Assembly (NCBI GenBank): GCA_933822405.4 | Contig: CAKOGP040001758.1 | Location: forward strand, 625,054-689,053 | DNA from: Cylindrotheca closterium | Taxonomy: Eukaryota; Bacillariophyta; Bacillariophyceae; Bacillariales; Bacillariaceae | DNA length: 64,000 nucleotides | Reading direction: 5' to 3' | The notes under the pieces: generated by a model | What the model was told of the DNA's origin: nothing | The model's input: only the letters and a program-made list of their open reading frames with translations | Database searches by the model: none | Position numbers and translations under genes: made by a program | In this document: positions 32,349 through 43,100 of the stretch, piece by piece | Layout: each line of letters starts with the position of its first letter | Numbering within the stretch: position 1 is the first letter of the stretch

Positions 32349-34262
32349 ATGAATATGGAAGAAATCAATAAAGCTATCCTTGATACATACGCTATGTGGA
32401 AAACTGAGAGTGGATCCGATTTAGTCGTAAGTCAACGAGACAACTGATCCATCGGGTTGAGACAACGGTTTTCTGATTTTGTGTCTTCCTGTTCTCTTCA
32501 AAACGAATGATACCCCAAGCGCAGCCAACTTCCATTGGTTCCAACCAGTTTATTAAAAGTAATTATGATGCATCGATCCTTCAAAGTTCCCAAAGGGCCC
32601 CGACTATTCGGTCTCCTTTGTTGCAAATGATCACAAATTCGGAAGAAAGATGTTCTCTATTCGGTAGGAAACTCATGTCACCGATTGAAGTTCAATCATC
32701 TTCTTCACAGCAGCAAGTGGAGAATCGTCAATCAAGCCCACACATGACACCAACAGTGATGGAAAACAATTGCATAATCATTAATTGTCAAAGCGTCACT
32801 TCGTCCAACTTTATGGTTCTTCCATGGAGCCCTGTTTCAGCGAGCAAGAAGTCTTACAATGGAAGTCATCTTATCGCCACACCAAATTCGCAGAGAAAAA
32901 GCACACCGGAAGTGGCGTATCCTCAGATCGCAGCAAATCACGTGTCACAAAACGTGCTTTCTGCTACGGTCGAGACCGATCCAAAGCGATGGACCGTGGA
33001 AGAAGACAACGTTCTTGCAATGGCGGTCGAAAGTCACAATGGTAGAGTTACCAACTGGAACCTGCTCGCTTTCACATTTTTCGCTGGTTCTCGCACTGGC
33101 AGTATGTGCAAAGCCCGGTGGAGAAAGGTAGGAATTCTTCTGAAACCTTGACCATTAATACAATGCTCCATCTCTCACTCGCTCTTCTGTACATTAGACT
33201 ACAGTCGGTAGCAAAATTAGGGGCAACTGGATGCCAGAAGAAGATGCAAAAATCTCACAGCTGAAATCAGAAGGTTTCAGTTGGCGGTACATCGCCACCC
33301 AGTGCCCAGGGCGGTCCTATGAACAAGTTATCTCTCGCTACCGCGATAACCTTGATCCTTCAGTATTGAAGACCCCGTGGACAGCACCGGAAGACAGCAT
33401 TTTGATCCAAGAACAAAGTCGTGTTGGGAATAAATGGAAACAAATGGCTCAACTACTGCCAGGCCGATCCACAAATCAAGTCAAGAACAGGTGGTACCAC
33501 ATACAACAATCAGAACGCCGAAAACAACGTAAGTCATCCTCCGTGAAGAAAACCCGTAGAAAAGTCGAAGTCCAATCTCGACCTAGCGGTCATCTTTCCT
33601 ATTCCATGTTGACAAATCCGTGGACCGAGTCGGAAGACAACATCTTGATCCAAGAGCATAGTCGTGTTGGAAAGAAGTGGAAGCAAATCTCTCAATTGCT
33701 ACCAAGACGAACCCCAGATCAAGTCAGGAACAGATGGACGCAGATACTCCATCGATTGGCACGCGAAAAGCAAACCAAGCTATCTTCGGCGAAAAAAACC
33801 AGTGATAAGGCGGAAGTCCAATGCCCGGACAACGATCAGCTTGATCCCTCCATTGTCAAAACCCCACGGTGTTGGACAGAGGCGGAAGACAGCATCTTGA
33901 TTCAAGAACATAGTCGTATTGGAAACCAATGGACTCAAATCTCAAAGCTTCTACCAGGACGATCCCCAGAGCAAGTCAGGAACAGATCGATCCAGATACA
34001 ACGTCGACGAGCACGCACGACTCCTTGGACAGCGTCGGAGGATGGAATCTTGATCCAAGAACAAAGTCTTGTTGGAAACCAGTGGACTCAAATCTCAAAG
34101 CTACTACCGGGACGATCCAAAGATCAAGTCAAGAACAGATGGCAGCAGATACAACGTCTGTCAGGACTCGAGAAGCAAACCAAGTTGGAAATAAGTCGGC
34201 AAAAATATCATATCTACCATGCCGATCCTCAGCACAAGTCAGGAACAGATGGGACAACTTGA
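32349..34262 (+). CDS. Protein with six Myb/SANT repeats
   Basis: Three exons (32349-32426, 32525-33127, 33198-34262), GT-AG introns, about 581 residues. Myb-type repeats bind DNA. Repeat 1 (RWTVEEDNVL...CKARWRK) spans the second intron, repeat 2 begins GNWMPEEDAKI, and repeats 3-6 (PWTAPEDSIL, PWTESEDNIL, CWTEAEDSIL, PWTASEDGIL) are close relatives, about 45 residues each and joined by basic linkers. The shared wording ILIQE(Q/H)S, W.Q(I/M)..LLP.R and QV(K/R)NRW shows recent internal duplication. After repeat 6, a seventh repeat remains only in the +1 frame (positions about 34180-34262). The N-terminal half is Ser/Gln-rich and unlike any domain I recognise. Exon 1 is the least certain part. 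Confidence 0.75.
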
Positions 34263-34377
34263 TCAAAAATCGAATAAATAAATAAAGCCATCCTCGGCGA
34301 AGAAAACAAGAACATGAAAAAGTCATCATGTCCTGCCATCCACTCGTCCCTAGATCCATGTTCTGACCCAAATAATA

Positions 34378-35247
34378 TTACAGCTCAGATGCTGCTTCGT
34401 CTCCCATATCATCGTCGGAACCATTTTCATCATCACTCTCTTCTTCCTGCCCTGTGGCCTCTAGATCGTCTTCAGAATCATCACCGTCATCGTCTATAGC
34501 GCTTAGTTTCCCCACTTTAGCGTTGGCCAGATTGTCAGCCACTTGATCCCAATCCACTAATCTATTCAGAAAACCCCTGATGTAGAGATCCCGACGATTC
34601 TGATAATCCAGATAATATGCGTGCTCCCAGACATCCATACCCAAGATAGGAAGCCATGTCTGACTCATGGCAAATGGGTTATCAGAGCCGAGCGTATTCA
34701 TGATAAACAGCTTTCGTCCAGCTGTGTCATAAACCAACCAGGTCCAGCCTGATCCAAAAACTGCACTCCCTGAGTGAGCAAACTGAATTTTGAAATTCTC
34801 AAAGCTTCCAAAATCTTTCTCTAGCGCTTCTTCCAGTGCACCAGGTGGATTTTCGAAGTCTTCTGTCATGCATTCCCAGAAAAATGCAAGGTTCCAACAT
34901 TGAGCAGCATTTTGGTGGATGTACGGGTAGGAATCACGTGAAGTCTCAACCATTATATCAACCAATTGAACGTTGCCATCAAAATCTGGATTTTCCTTGG
35001 TCAAGAAATTTATATTTCGTATGCACTCTGCCTGAACTTTTCCGTGAATGATTTCAACAGTCTGCTGTGAGATGTATGGTTCCAACGCATCATTGGGAAA
35101 TGGGAGAGGTGAAATCTGAAATATATCTTTGTTATTGACGGAACCCTTTTGCACCCTTGCCCTTGGTCGACGTCGCACTTTCTTGGAAGTCGTTTGTAGA
35201 GCTAGCAGGCTGCATAATATAGTGAAAAGCGCACCAATTGCTTTCAT
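34378..35247 (-). CDS. Iron/manganese superoxide dismutase homologue lacking two metal ligands
   Basis: A single exon gives 289 residues from the ATG at 35247. Signal peptide-like start (MKAIGALFTILCSLLALQT). The SOD fold is clear: ISPLPFPNDALEPYIS, NAAQCWN, FGSGWTWLV and DVWEHAYYLDYQNRRDLYI. Of the four metal ligands, Asp205 and His209 (DVWEH) are kept, but the first His (EYHYGKH in E. coli SodB) is Ile67 (EIIHGKV) and the second (VWNHTFYW) is Leu120 (CWNLAFFW). The gateway His and Tyr near the first ligand are Val and Cys. SOD activity is therefore unlikely. SOD-like proteins without activity occur in mitochondrial ribosomes of yeasts, one possible comparison. The last 40 residues are strongly acidic (Asp/Glu). 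Function unknown. Confidence 0.85.
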   Translation of the reverse strand: MKAIGALFTILCSLLALQTTSKKVRRRPRARVQKGSVNNKDIFQISPLPFPNDALEPYISQQTVEIIHGKVQAECIRNINFLTKENPDFDGNVQLVDIMVETSRDSYPYIHQNAAQCWNLAFFWECMTEDFENPPGALEEALEKDFGSFENFKIQFAHSGSAVFGSGWTWLVYDTAGRKLFIMNTLGSDNPFAMSQTWLPILGMDVWEHAYYLDYQNRRDLYIRGFLNRLVDWDQVADNLANAKVGKLSAIDDDGDDSEDDLEATGQEEESDDENGSDDDMGDEAASEL

Positions 35248-35473
35248 GGCGATTGGATGGAAAGCCACAAAACTATGCGGATGAAACGAGACCTGTAGAA
35301 TGACAATCGAATCGACCAATTCGACTTTTGAAAACAGTGAAGATCTTTCGGTTGCAAAATGTACTAGGATTGAGAGTCTATGGGCTCATGCCTTTCAAAG
35401 CGTTACATGACATGACATGATTATTGCCCTATGACCATATTACATCTTCTTCAGAGCATGCTCTGATTGGTGC

Positions 35474-36478
35474 TCACTTTCCCATCAAGAGAACACTGCA
35501 ACAAGTCAACGCTCCGTCCACTTTTGCTATTTCTGAACAGTCGACAAACTCAATCTTGTGCCCACGTAATTCCGCCGTGTGTGTTAGTATGTCCCTCGAT
35601 CGGGAACACCCTCCATCTTGGGCCAAGATGCGACCATTTGCACTAACTAAGTTACAAGCCAATGGATTCGGCACTCGAACAACGTCATATCCCAAAACGT
35701 TAAGATTCATGAGTTCTAGCAATTGGTCTGCCTCTGGACCTTCTGGAGCAACAAGGGTGAAGAAATCCATGTGTGATATCATAGATTTTAGATGCAACGC
35801 GGGGAAGTCTGGGATTTTGTCCAATGGAACTGGGATCGTTTCCACCATCTTGAACACTTGTTTCAAGAACTGGTATGCTTCTATATTTGTGCGTTCAGAC
35901 ATACCGACAAACAGATGTCGAGAGGTGTGCAATATATCTCCTCCATCGCACATCGGAACACCCATATAGTCCTCGGTCAAATCTTTGTCTCTCATGTCCA
36001 ACACCTCCATTCCATATCGTTGAAGAGCTTCTTTGATTGTGTCAACTTCGCCCCTGCGGGACGGATGCCCTGGATTGGTAATGACGGCTGTCTTGCCAAC
36101 TGCTACGACAGTATCTTCCACAAAAACTGAATCAGGATACTCATCAATCGCGGGTAAACAATAGGTAGGAACCATGTCGCGTAGCTTTTCCAAATACTGC
36201 GCATGTTGTTCTTGAGCAACAGCGACATTGATTGGGCTATCATCAGTAGAATACTTTGTCAAAGCGTCAGCAAATGAAGACGGCAGGTCACGGGCAATAG
36301 CGGCAGAATATGACCGAGACAGCAATGTGGCGTTGGTGATTTTCATGGCAGAGCTTCTTTGGATTGACGATCGACCATCAACAATAACGGAGCAAGATAT
36401 TGCCATCCGATCGTGGCGTCCTACAGAAGATTGGGGGACCCTTCCAAATATTGTTTTGGCTCTGAGAGAAAAAGTCAT
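35474..36478 (-). CDS. Dimethylarginine dimethylaminohydrolase (DDAH)-like
   Basis: A single exon gives 334 residues. DDAH hydrolyses N-methylated arginines to citrulline and methylamine. The pentein fold motifs are present: YPDSVFVEDTVVAV, DGGDILHTSRHLFVGMSERTN, the catalytic His in ALHLKS, and the nucleophilic Cys in VDGALTCCSVLL. The first 45 residues (MTFSLRAKTIFGRVPQSS...) precede the core and may be a targeting presequence; MAISCS and MKITNA are alternative starts. The gene is transcribed away from the 5S rRNA gene, 118 bases apart. Confidence 0.85.
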   Translation of the reverse strand: MTFSLRAKTIFGRVPQSSVGRHDRMAISCSVIVDGRSSIQRSSAMKITNATLLSRSYSAAIARDLPSSFADALTKYSTDDSPINVAVAQEQHAQYLEKLRDMVPTYCLPAIDEYPDSVFVEDTVVAVGKTAVITNPGHPSRRGEVDTIKEALQRYGMEVLDMRDKDLTEDYMGVPMCDGGDILHTSRHLFVGMSERTNIEAYQFLKQVFKMVETIPVPLDKIPDFPALHLKSMISHMDFFTLVAPEGPEADQLLELMNLNVLGYDVVRVPNPLACNLVSANGRILAQDGGCSRSRDILTHTAELRGHKIEFVDCSEIAKVDGALTCCSVLLMGK

Positions 36479-36554
36479 GGGGGAGCAAGGGTTGTTTGCA
36501 AGTAGCGGAAGATTGAATGATGGTTTTGCGCCTCCATGTTTTTAAAAAGACAGA

Positions 36555-36562
36555 TGACGTCA
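36555..36562. promoter_or_regulatory. Full CRE palindrome TGACGTCA
   Basis: A perfect bZIP/CREB half-site pair in the 118-base gap between the DDAH-like start (36478) and the 5S rRNA gene (36597). Upstream activity of a CRE on the minus-strand gene is plausible. Role unproven. Confidence 0.35.
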
Positions 36563-36596
36563 ATAAATAGAGTATTTTAATGTTTTTATAGCCATC

Positions 36597-36714
36597 GGAT
36601 ACGACCATACCAACATGACAGCACCGCTTCCCGTCCGCTCAGCGAAGTTAAGCGTGTTCGGGCCTGGTTAGTACTACGGTGGGGGACCACGTTGGAATCC
36701 CAGGTGTTGTATTC
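36597..36714 (+). rRNA. 5S ribosomal RNA
   Basis: 118 bases with the conserved eukaryotic core (ACCATACC near the 5' end, AAGTTAAGC, GGGCCTGGTTAGTACT, GGGGGACCACGTTGGAATCCC). The first and last nine bases (GGATACGAC and GTTGTATTC) pair fully, counting G-U pairs. TTTT runs follow at 36715 and 36722, fitting Pol III termination. The gene stands alone among protein genes and not in a tandem array. Confidence 0.95.
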
Positions 36715-38207
36715 TTTTGTCTTTTTTCCGATCTCTCACTTCATCACAGCTGTAGCCGTAGTGTACCCACGTGTACCGGTATACCCTCTGGTTGATGATT
36801 CGTTCCTTTATCTCTCTTTTCACCACTCTCTAAACATACGATACAGTACACTTGACGTACCAGATACCACTGATCGATTGATGATGAGATTCGTTCCTCC
36901 CCTCTCACTTTTACGATTACCGCAACTCATGCGGTACTCAAAGACATCCGAAGAATTGTCCGGTCGATTTATTTATTGATAATGATACAAGGAGACGAAG
37001 CGCTCATGCGGCACTCAACTGTCCATCTCACCACATTTCAAATTTTCCGATCACCCAAAATACCGGAACGGCCGGGAAATAGAAATTTAGCATACAATTC
37101 TTTAAAAGAGTAAATATTGATTTTCCCGGCCGTCCCCGGTATAGTAACAACTTTCAACTAGTACGATATTATCCCCTCTGAAGCGGTCATCATTCATCAT
37201 TGTTACAGACTGTTGTCGCACCAGGTACGGGTAATGTACCTACTATTGAAAGCAACAACCATAAACAGCAAGAGATGAGCAGTATCGATTGTTTGATCAG
37301 TGACCCCCTCAGACCTCCTTCTTATCGTATTGACATGACTGGGCAGTTACACATTCCAAGGAATTGGAAAAAGAAACAAGCCCGGCGTTGTCGATTGGAA
37401 GCCCAACTCAACAGAGACCAAGAAGAGCGAAAGCGATTTCGTCATCGACCAGAACAACTTTCGCCACTACAGCATGGACGGCGGCATGGACGCCAAGTCA
37501 CGCGACTATGAGAAGAGTAGTGATATCTAAACCCCTTGATATTAAGGAATATCAGAGAATCGTTCATGCATGGTACTCGTGACATTCTGCTTTCGATACA
37601 TGCTCTCAGTGCGTGATGACCGAAGCTATCTGTTTTTTAAATGGAGGTCCGATGTCTATACATGCATATGATGCTTGAACCATAATGATTGTTGGATTCA
37701 TTCTGAAGCTCAAGGAGAGGAGATGGTCTATCGCTCACATTGAGTTGAGACACGACACTACAGATGCAGTATTTTTCACCGAGCGAAAGGGATATTTTTC
37801 GAGTGGATGAGAAGTCAAAACGAAAGTAAGTCGATGAAACAACTTCTTCACAAGTATTTGAGGATGGGTCGAAAAAGTCAGAACTTTTCAAGTATTCCAA
37901 TTGAAATGGAACTTTCGGAAAGTCAAACGAATGTAATAATTATCAACCAAGTGGCACAGCATACCGGTAGTAGTAGTTTAGATTTCGATGGCACTACTTC
38001 CGCTTGGTACACTGGTAGATTTTGAATTGAAGGTAGGAAAGGAAGGGATAGGATAGGAAGCAAACAGCATGGAATTCGACCAATACGACTACTCCAAAAT
38101 TTTGGAAATCGACACTTGGCAATTTTGCGGTTCGACGCTTGACCCTATACGAGAACTCTAGGATGAATGAATGCTGTGTCATCCCGGCTCTTGAACAGTG
38201 ACAAACA
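36715..38207. other. 1.5 kb intergenic region with a foldback repeat
   Basis: No gene can be supported. An imperfect inverted repeat lies at 37060-37142. Around 37200-37580 all three plus frames are partly open; one includes a short peptide rich in charged residues, but no frame has a believable start, length or homology. The last 400 bases would hold the DnaJ promoter. Confidence 0.45.
37060..37142. repeat. Foldback repeat (20-21-base arms)
   Basis: The left arm (37060-37079, ATACCGGAACGGCCGGGAAA) and right arm (37122-37142) are inverted copies differing only in the small central bulge, with a 42-base A/T-rich loop. It could be a short foldback transposon or an RNA hairpin. No target duplication was recognised. 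Confidence 0.65.
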
Positions 38208-39728
38208 ATGAGTAATTCGTGGTTAAGCGAAAAATCCAGAGTAAAAAATGCGCTTTTATGTCGTCGAAACAGAAACCAGATCAGGTTGATGTCGTTTCTT
38301 CAAATCTCTCTTGTTTTTCTTCTTGGATTCATCCTTCCTTCGGCCTTGGCAATTACTGGGAAAACGCCAGAAGCTTCATCAACAGCACTCAAGATGCATC
38401 AACTCTACCTCAATCAACCGCCTCATGACTCTTCGCTCTATGAAACCCTACAAGTTTCTCCCAATGCAACAACTGCCCAAATTGCTCAATCGTATCGGCG
38501 ACTATCAAGGAAATATCACCCCGATAAGCAAGTGAAATCATCTTCCACAAATGAAGATGCTGCTCAGGGATTGAAGCAGGTGCGACAGGCCTATGAAATC
38601 CTCAAAGACGACTCTACAAGGTTGCCATATCATCGATATGGATTCACTGATCCAAAAGTAGCCCTACTCTTGCTCATTGGACCCGCTTCGCAACAATCAC
38701 AGCTGGAGTTGCAGGACCACCAATCATCAATGCATTCCTTGTTAGAACTGACAGGTTTGGACTTTCCGTCTTCCTCATTGCCCATGGCCAGTTCTTCTCC
38801 AGGCTCTGCAATTGAACAAAGAAAAAAGCTGCATGAATGGAGAGTCCGAACAATGGCTTCACGGTTGGTCGAGCAATTGCGACCATGGGTTGAAGAGACG
38901 GTAGAACCTGGAATTCTCGCGCATGTAATCTCTCAGGCTTGCGACGAATGGAAGGTCTTGCCATTGGGTGCGCAGATAGTGCGATGTGTTGGCAGAGCCT
39001 ACCGTCACGCCGGTCAAGACTACTTGCAACAACAAAAGAAAGGAAAGCTCTCAGGAGGACAATTGGAACCATACCTTTTTGGCTCATTAGGGAGCAAAGG
39101 TAGCCGTTCACAGGAAAAGATATTGCCAGTATCAAAAGTACCAGTCGGTCTACGACAACAGTGGCGGAAGGCAAAAGGTTTCTGGTCGGCAGCATGGGCC
39201 ACTGGGCGTGCTTCTGTAACGGAACAAGTATGGACTGTACAGGAAAAGCAAAGGCGGAAGAAGCGAAATACCAAAAGCAACGTCCATTCACTTGAATACA
39301 CTTCTCTGGGAGATGGGGCTAACTTTTTGGACCCTGACTTCCTCGTTGAAAGCGAAAACGATGCGGACTTGGCAGATGAACAAGACATGAAGGAGGCCCA
39401 ACGACTGAAAGCGCAACAAACGCTATTACAGTCTCTACAAGTAGAGGCACTATGGAAAGTTACAAAGATAGATCTGGACCGAGCCGTACAAGAAGCATGC
39501 AACTTGATCCTAGAAGGACATCATAGCTTCTTTCCATCCTACCAGGCTCCGTTGTCATCACATCCCTTTGGATATGACGATCGACCAAGTCCCGATGGAT
39601 GGATATCACCTTCATCTGGAAAGGCTATTAATGCAGAAGAAGCGAAAATACGAGCTGCCCATGCTATGCGCTATATTGGGAACATTATGGTTCAGCGAAG
39701 CAAGGAAGGGACATCCTGGAAGGCGTAG
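38208..39728 (+). CDS. J-domain (DnaJ) protein with DnaJ-X-like C-terminus
   Basis: A single exon gives 506 residues. A hydrophobic segment (LMSFLQISLVFLLGFILPSALA, about 27-48) acts as signal peptide or anchor; Met28 is an alternative start. The J domain spans about 77-147 (LYETLQVSPNATTAQIAQSY, with HPD at 104-106), and ends in the expected RLPYHRYGF. The C-terminal part (EALWKVTKIDLDRAVQEACNLIL) is like the DnaJ-X domain of yeast Caj1/Djp1, which act as Hsp70 co-chaperones. The N-terminal signal suggests ER, secretory or plastid location. A relic of its final codons occurs near 43735. Confidence 0.8.
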   Translation: MSNSWLSEKSRVKNALLCRRNRNQIRLMSFLQISLVFLLGFILPSALAITGKTPEASSTALKMHQLYLNQPPHDSSLYETLQVSPNATTAQIAQSYRRLSRKYHPDKQVKSSSTNEDAAQGLKQVRQAYEILKDDSTRLPYHRYGFTDPKVALLLLIGPASQQSQLELQDHQSSMHSLLELTGLDFPSSSLPMASSSPGSAIEQRKKLHEWRVRTMASRLVEQLRPWVEETVEPGILAHVISQACDEWKVLPLGAQIVRCVGRAYRHAGQDYLQQQKKGKLSGGQLEPYLFGSLGSKGSRSQEKILPVSKVPVGLRQQWRKAKGFWSAAWATGRASVTEQVWTVQEKQRRKKRNTKSNVHSLEYTSLGDGANFLDPDFLVESENDADLADEQDMKEAQRLKAQQTLLQSLQVEALWKVTKIDLDRAVQEACNLILEGHHSFFPSYQAPLSSHPFGYDDRPSPDGWISPSSGKAINAEEAKIRAAHAMRYIGNIMVQRSKEGTSWKA

Positions 39729-40106
39729 GTGCAAGCAATTCAATAATCAAAATGGAATAATGTGATAATAGTCAACAAGCAAGTATTCATTGTTGAATCC
39801 TTTTGACTATCACTTTTGGTCTCCTTTATTGTTGGTTTGTTTGTTGTCCTCCCCACATTTGATCGTCGTTTTGCTGGTGCTGGGCAGCCTTGAACTCTTT
39901 CCGTATTGGCTCGAAACGTTGCACTCCCGTTTCACTTTTTGTGTTTTGGTGAATAAAGCAAGTCGATATACCGATATGATGGGAATGACGTAGAATTGTG
40001 ATGGTCGCTTTCCAAGATTTGAGATTGCAAAAATTTAGTCGTCTGAGAATGTATCATCGAATCAATCGTCCAGAAAAGCAATAATGCCACCTTGAATTAC
40101 TATTAT
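39729..40106 (-). pseudogene. Degenerate copy of the small membrane-protein gene
   Basis: The complement of about 39785-40030 matches the small gene at 43834-44238 at both ends: the stretch for FEPIRKEFKAAQQKQNDEQ is recognisable near 39840-39920, and YRLAYFTK near 39945-39975. The ATG is lost (the copy reads ATATCGG where the gene has ATGTGCC), and about 220 bases in the middle are missing, including the membrane segment. Frame is lost afterwards. The rest of the gap to the phospholipase D gene is unremarkable. Confidence 0.7.
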
Positions 40107-43100
40107 CTACGTTATAAGAAACCGAGGAAGACCCCCCGGCTTCCCGAGGATCGGTGCATTGGTATCTGGGAAGTTGCCATCTGCAGTTACCGGCTCCAAA
40201 TCTCCGTCTTCGAGGACTTTGACAGGATACGATACGAGGTACGACGACATTTCGCATACTTCTTCCTGAGCGTACCTGTCCCAGTTGTCCTTGGCAATGG
40301 TATTGATGCGCCTGACGCAATCTAAACTAGATGGGTAGCGAAAAATGTCCTCCATAGTACCCGTCAAATGAGCGAAGCATTGCATCCGAAAGCCATGCAT
40401 ATCACCTTTGGCAACCGATTCCTTCGTCGCTAGATGAGCAGGTTGCCAAATTCCCATGAGCAGCTCAGAGTCTCGGTGACCATCAAGGGACCGTTGATTG
40501 ACGTTGGCCGAGCCGATCAGGGCGATGGCATCGTCCACAATAACCAACTTCGAATGAGTGTACACCAAGTGCCGGCGCGTTTGGTTGAGCAATCCAGTTG
40601 GTATAGTTTTTGTATCCGCGACTTCTCGGTTGGCCAGGCAGTAAAAGTTCAAGTAGTCACTCGGCTGTACGCTCTTAAATTCGTTGATTTCCTGTTGAGT
40701 TCCCTCTGATGCCAGCGCTTGTCTTCGTCGTCTAATCGATTTAACGATTCGTCTATACATTGTTCTCATGGTGAATGATTGATATGCCAGGATATTTTGC
40801 ATAGAGATTGAATCGGGGTTGCCTTCAGGCCACATAGGGACAACTATGTAGGCCGCAAATCGTTCACCAGCTTCAATCTTTTCACAGATCTTGAAAGTGA
40901 TTTCAGAGGCAACCAGATTGCAGCACTTCCCTGTTTTCCGTTCAGGCCACAAGAAAGAGCTGCTCAGAAAGTATTGGCTTTCCATGTATATTGAATGTTG
41001 CGCATTGCGGATGTGGTGAACGAGTGCTTTGTGACAGCTTTTATCGACCAGGAGATCCCGTTTGGCATCCAAAGGCCTGGAAACCTCCACGTTATTATCG
41101 GCAGTGCTTGCGTGGAATCGTTGTTCCCGTTGTTTCCCCGTCCTCCAGAAGTTCTCCGCCATTGTTTTTCTCTTGCCCGTCTTAATCTCTCTCTCGGCAT
41201 CAAACTCCACTCCTTTCACATCTTCAAATGCTGCCGTCGTGAATTTTGGTTCTACCATTTTCGCTGTCCGCTCATTAATTGATCGGAATAGTTGGGTGTT
41301 CCAGCTACTCCCTTCGTCGTCATCTGACTCGTTCTTGGAATTCTGAGCACTGATCCCCTTGTCTTCCAAATTTACCAAATCGGAATCTTCGCCACCCTGC
41401 CCGACCCAACGTTCCTCAAAGTTCTGCAGTAGATCGAGAGTCCCCAAACCTTCAACTCGTGAATGGATATCATGCCAGGGCTGGCGTGGCCCAGTATCGG
41501 GAGTTACTGCAGCACAAGCATTGTAGAAGTCATCTTTGTGTTCTGAGTCCAAGGTTCGGAACAATGAATAACTTCCATCCTCATACCGACCATACGTAAG
41601 ATCGATGCCACCTTCCAAAAGCACAAAAGCATTCATGAATATACGTGAGAAATCAGTTCTTGAAGCTTGGGACGGAAGCTCTAGATGCGGCATGCCGTAC
41701 TTACCAACATACGCGACAAGTTCGCTTTTCGGCGTATCACATATGATACATTTCTGATGGTGAGTGTAGTACATTGCGTTTCGAAATTTCTTCTGCACAT
41801 TGCCGTCACCCATCCCCATGGGAATGAGGCGAAGGTTGACCTTGGATCCATGAAAAAAATCTCTTAGTTGTTCGTCCATGGTTCCAACCACCCCTACTTT
41901 CTTCAGTGAATTCGAGGTATTATCATCCCAGACTAGCATGTTGACTATCACACCCTCGTCAGCTTTCTGATTGAGCAATTCTCCAATATTCGGACTGTAC
42001 ATGATATTAGTCTTCTTATTTTGTGGATTCAACCCCTCGAGTTCTTCTTTCCCTCGCAAGAGTGACTTTGTGTGATCCACGGACCAACCAACAATGTAAA
42101 CCATATGCCGAGCGTGACAGATGGAATCATATACATCTCTGAAGAATCGCCGAGGCTCCCATTCTTTTCGTTCTTGCTTGGCACTGGTGCTGCCATATTT
42201 GACGGTTGGCGTATTTCCATTATCGTCTGCGTTGATGTAAAGCCGGATTCGATTGCTTTCTCGTAGCGGAAAGTAAACCCCCGGCACCACCATGCCGACG
42301 GGTTTTTCCGGGGGTAAATGCACCAGGTCCTTTGGGATGAAGTCAACAAAGTACTCCAAAGTCCCATGCAGAGGATTGCCGTCTAAATGGACCTTCTTGC
42401 GAACACCAGTTCTGAGAAGCTGCTTTGAAGTGCGGTCATACAAGGGATGTTTCGCGCTGTAGTATCTCCTGGCACTCGAAGGATTCATTTTAACGTTGGT
42501 GTCATCTGGTTCAGCACTAGTAGAACCCTCCTCGGCAGTAGCAGATCCCTCGGCAGTAGCAGATCCCTCCTCGGCAGGTTTGTCGGCAAACTGAATCAAT
42601 TCGTGGACCGATAAATTTGTCTTTCCCAGCAACTCCGCACCGACAAAGTCTGAATCTTTGACCCGAAACTCGATCGTTTCCACGGGATGACAAACAGGAA
42701 CAAAGAAATCTTGATTCCATTCTGGATTTAGGCTGTCATCAATGTTTCTGGTCTTGAGGAGGCGGTGATGCCCTGCATAGACAGTCACATAGGGATCTGA
42801 CACATTGTGGGTAATGCACTTGCCAAAACGATGGAGACTCCTCAAACAGTCAGTATTCCGTAAATTCTTGGCTCTGCAAATCTGAATGTGAAGATAACCA
42901 TGTAGGAGAATGGCCTCTCCTTCACGTTGGTAGGTATCCTTAAACTTATCACGAACCATGTCGATTTCGTTTTGCGTCCGAATGCGACCGGATCCACCAA
43001 ACTTACTGTTCATGAACTTGATGGCCGAACGTCGCCTATTGTTCATCCGATTTGGTATATTCGCGATACCGCCAGCATGCTGCGTCTCATTTCGTCTAGG

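Noticed and set aside
37200..37582. Short plus-strand open frames downstream of the 5S gene
   Set aside because: Three overlapping frames are open at once, none has a convincing start or splice partner, and no family was recognised.
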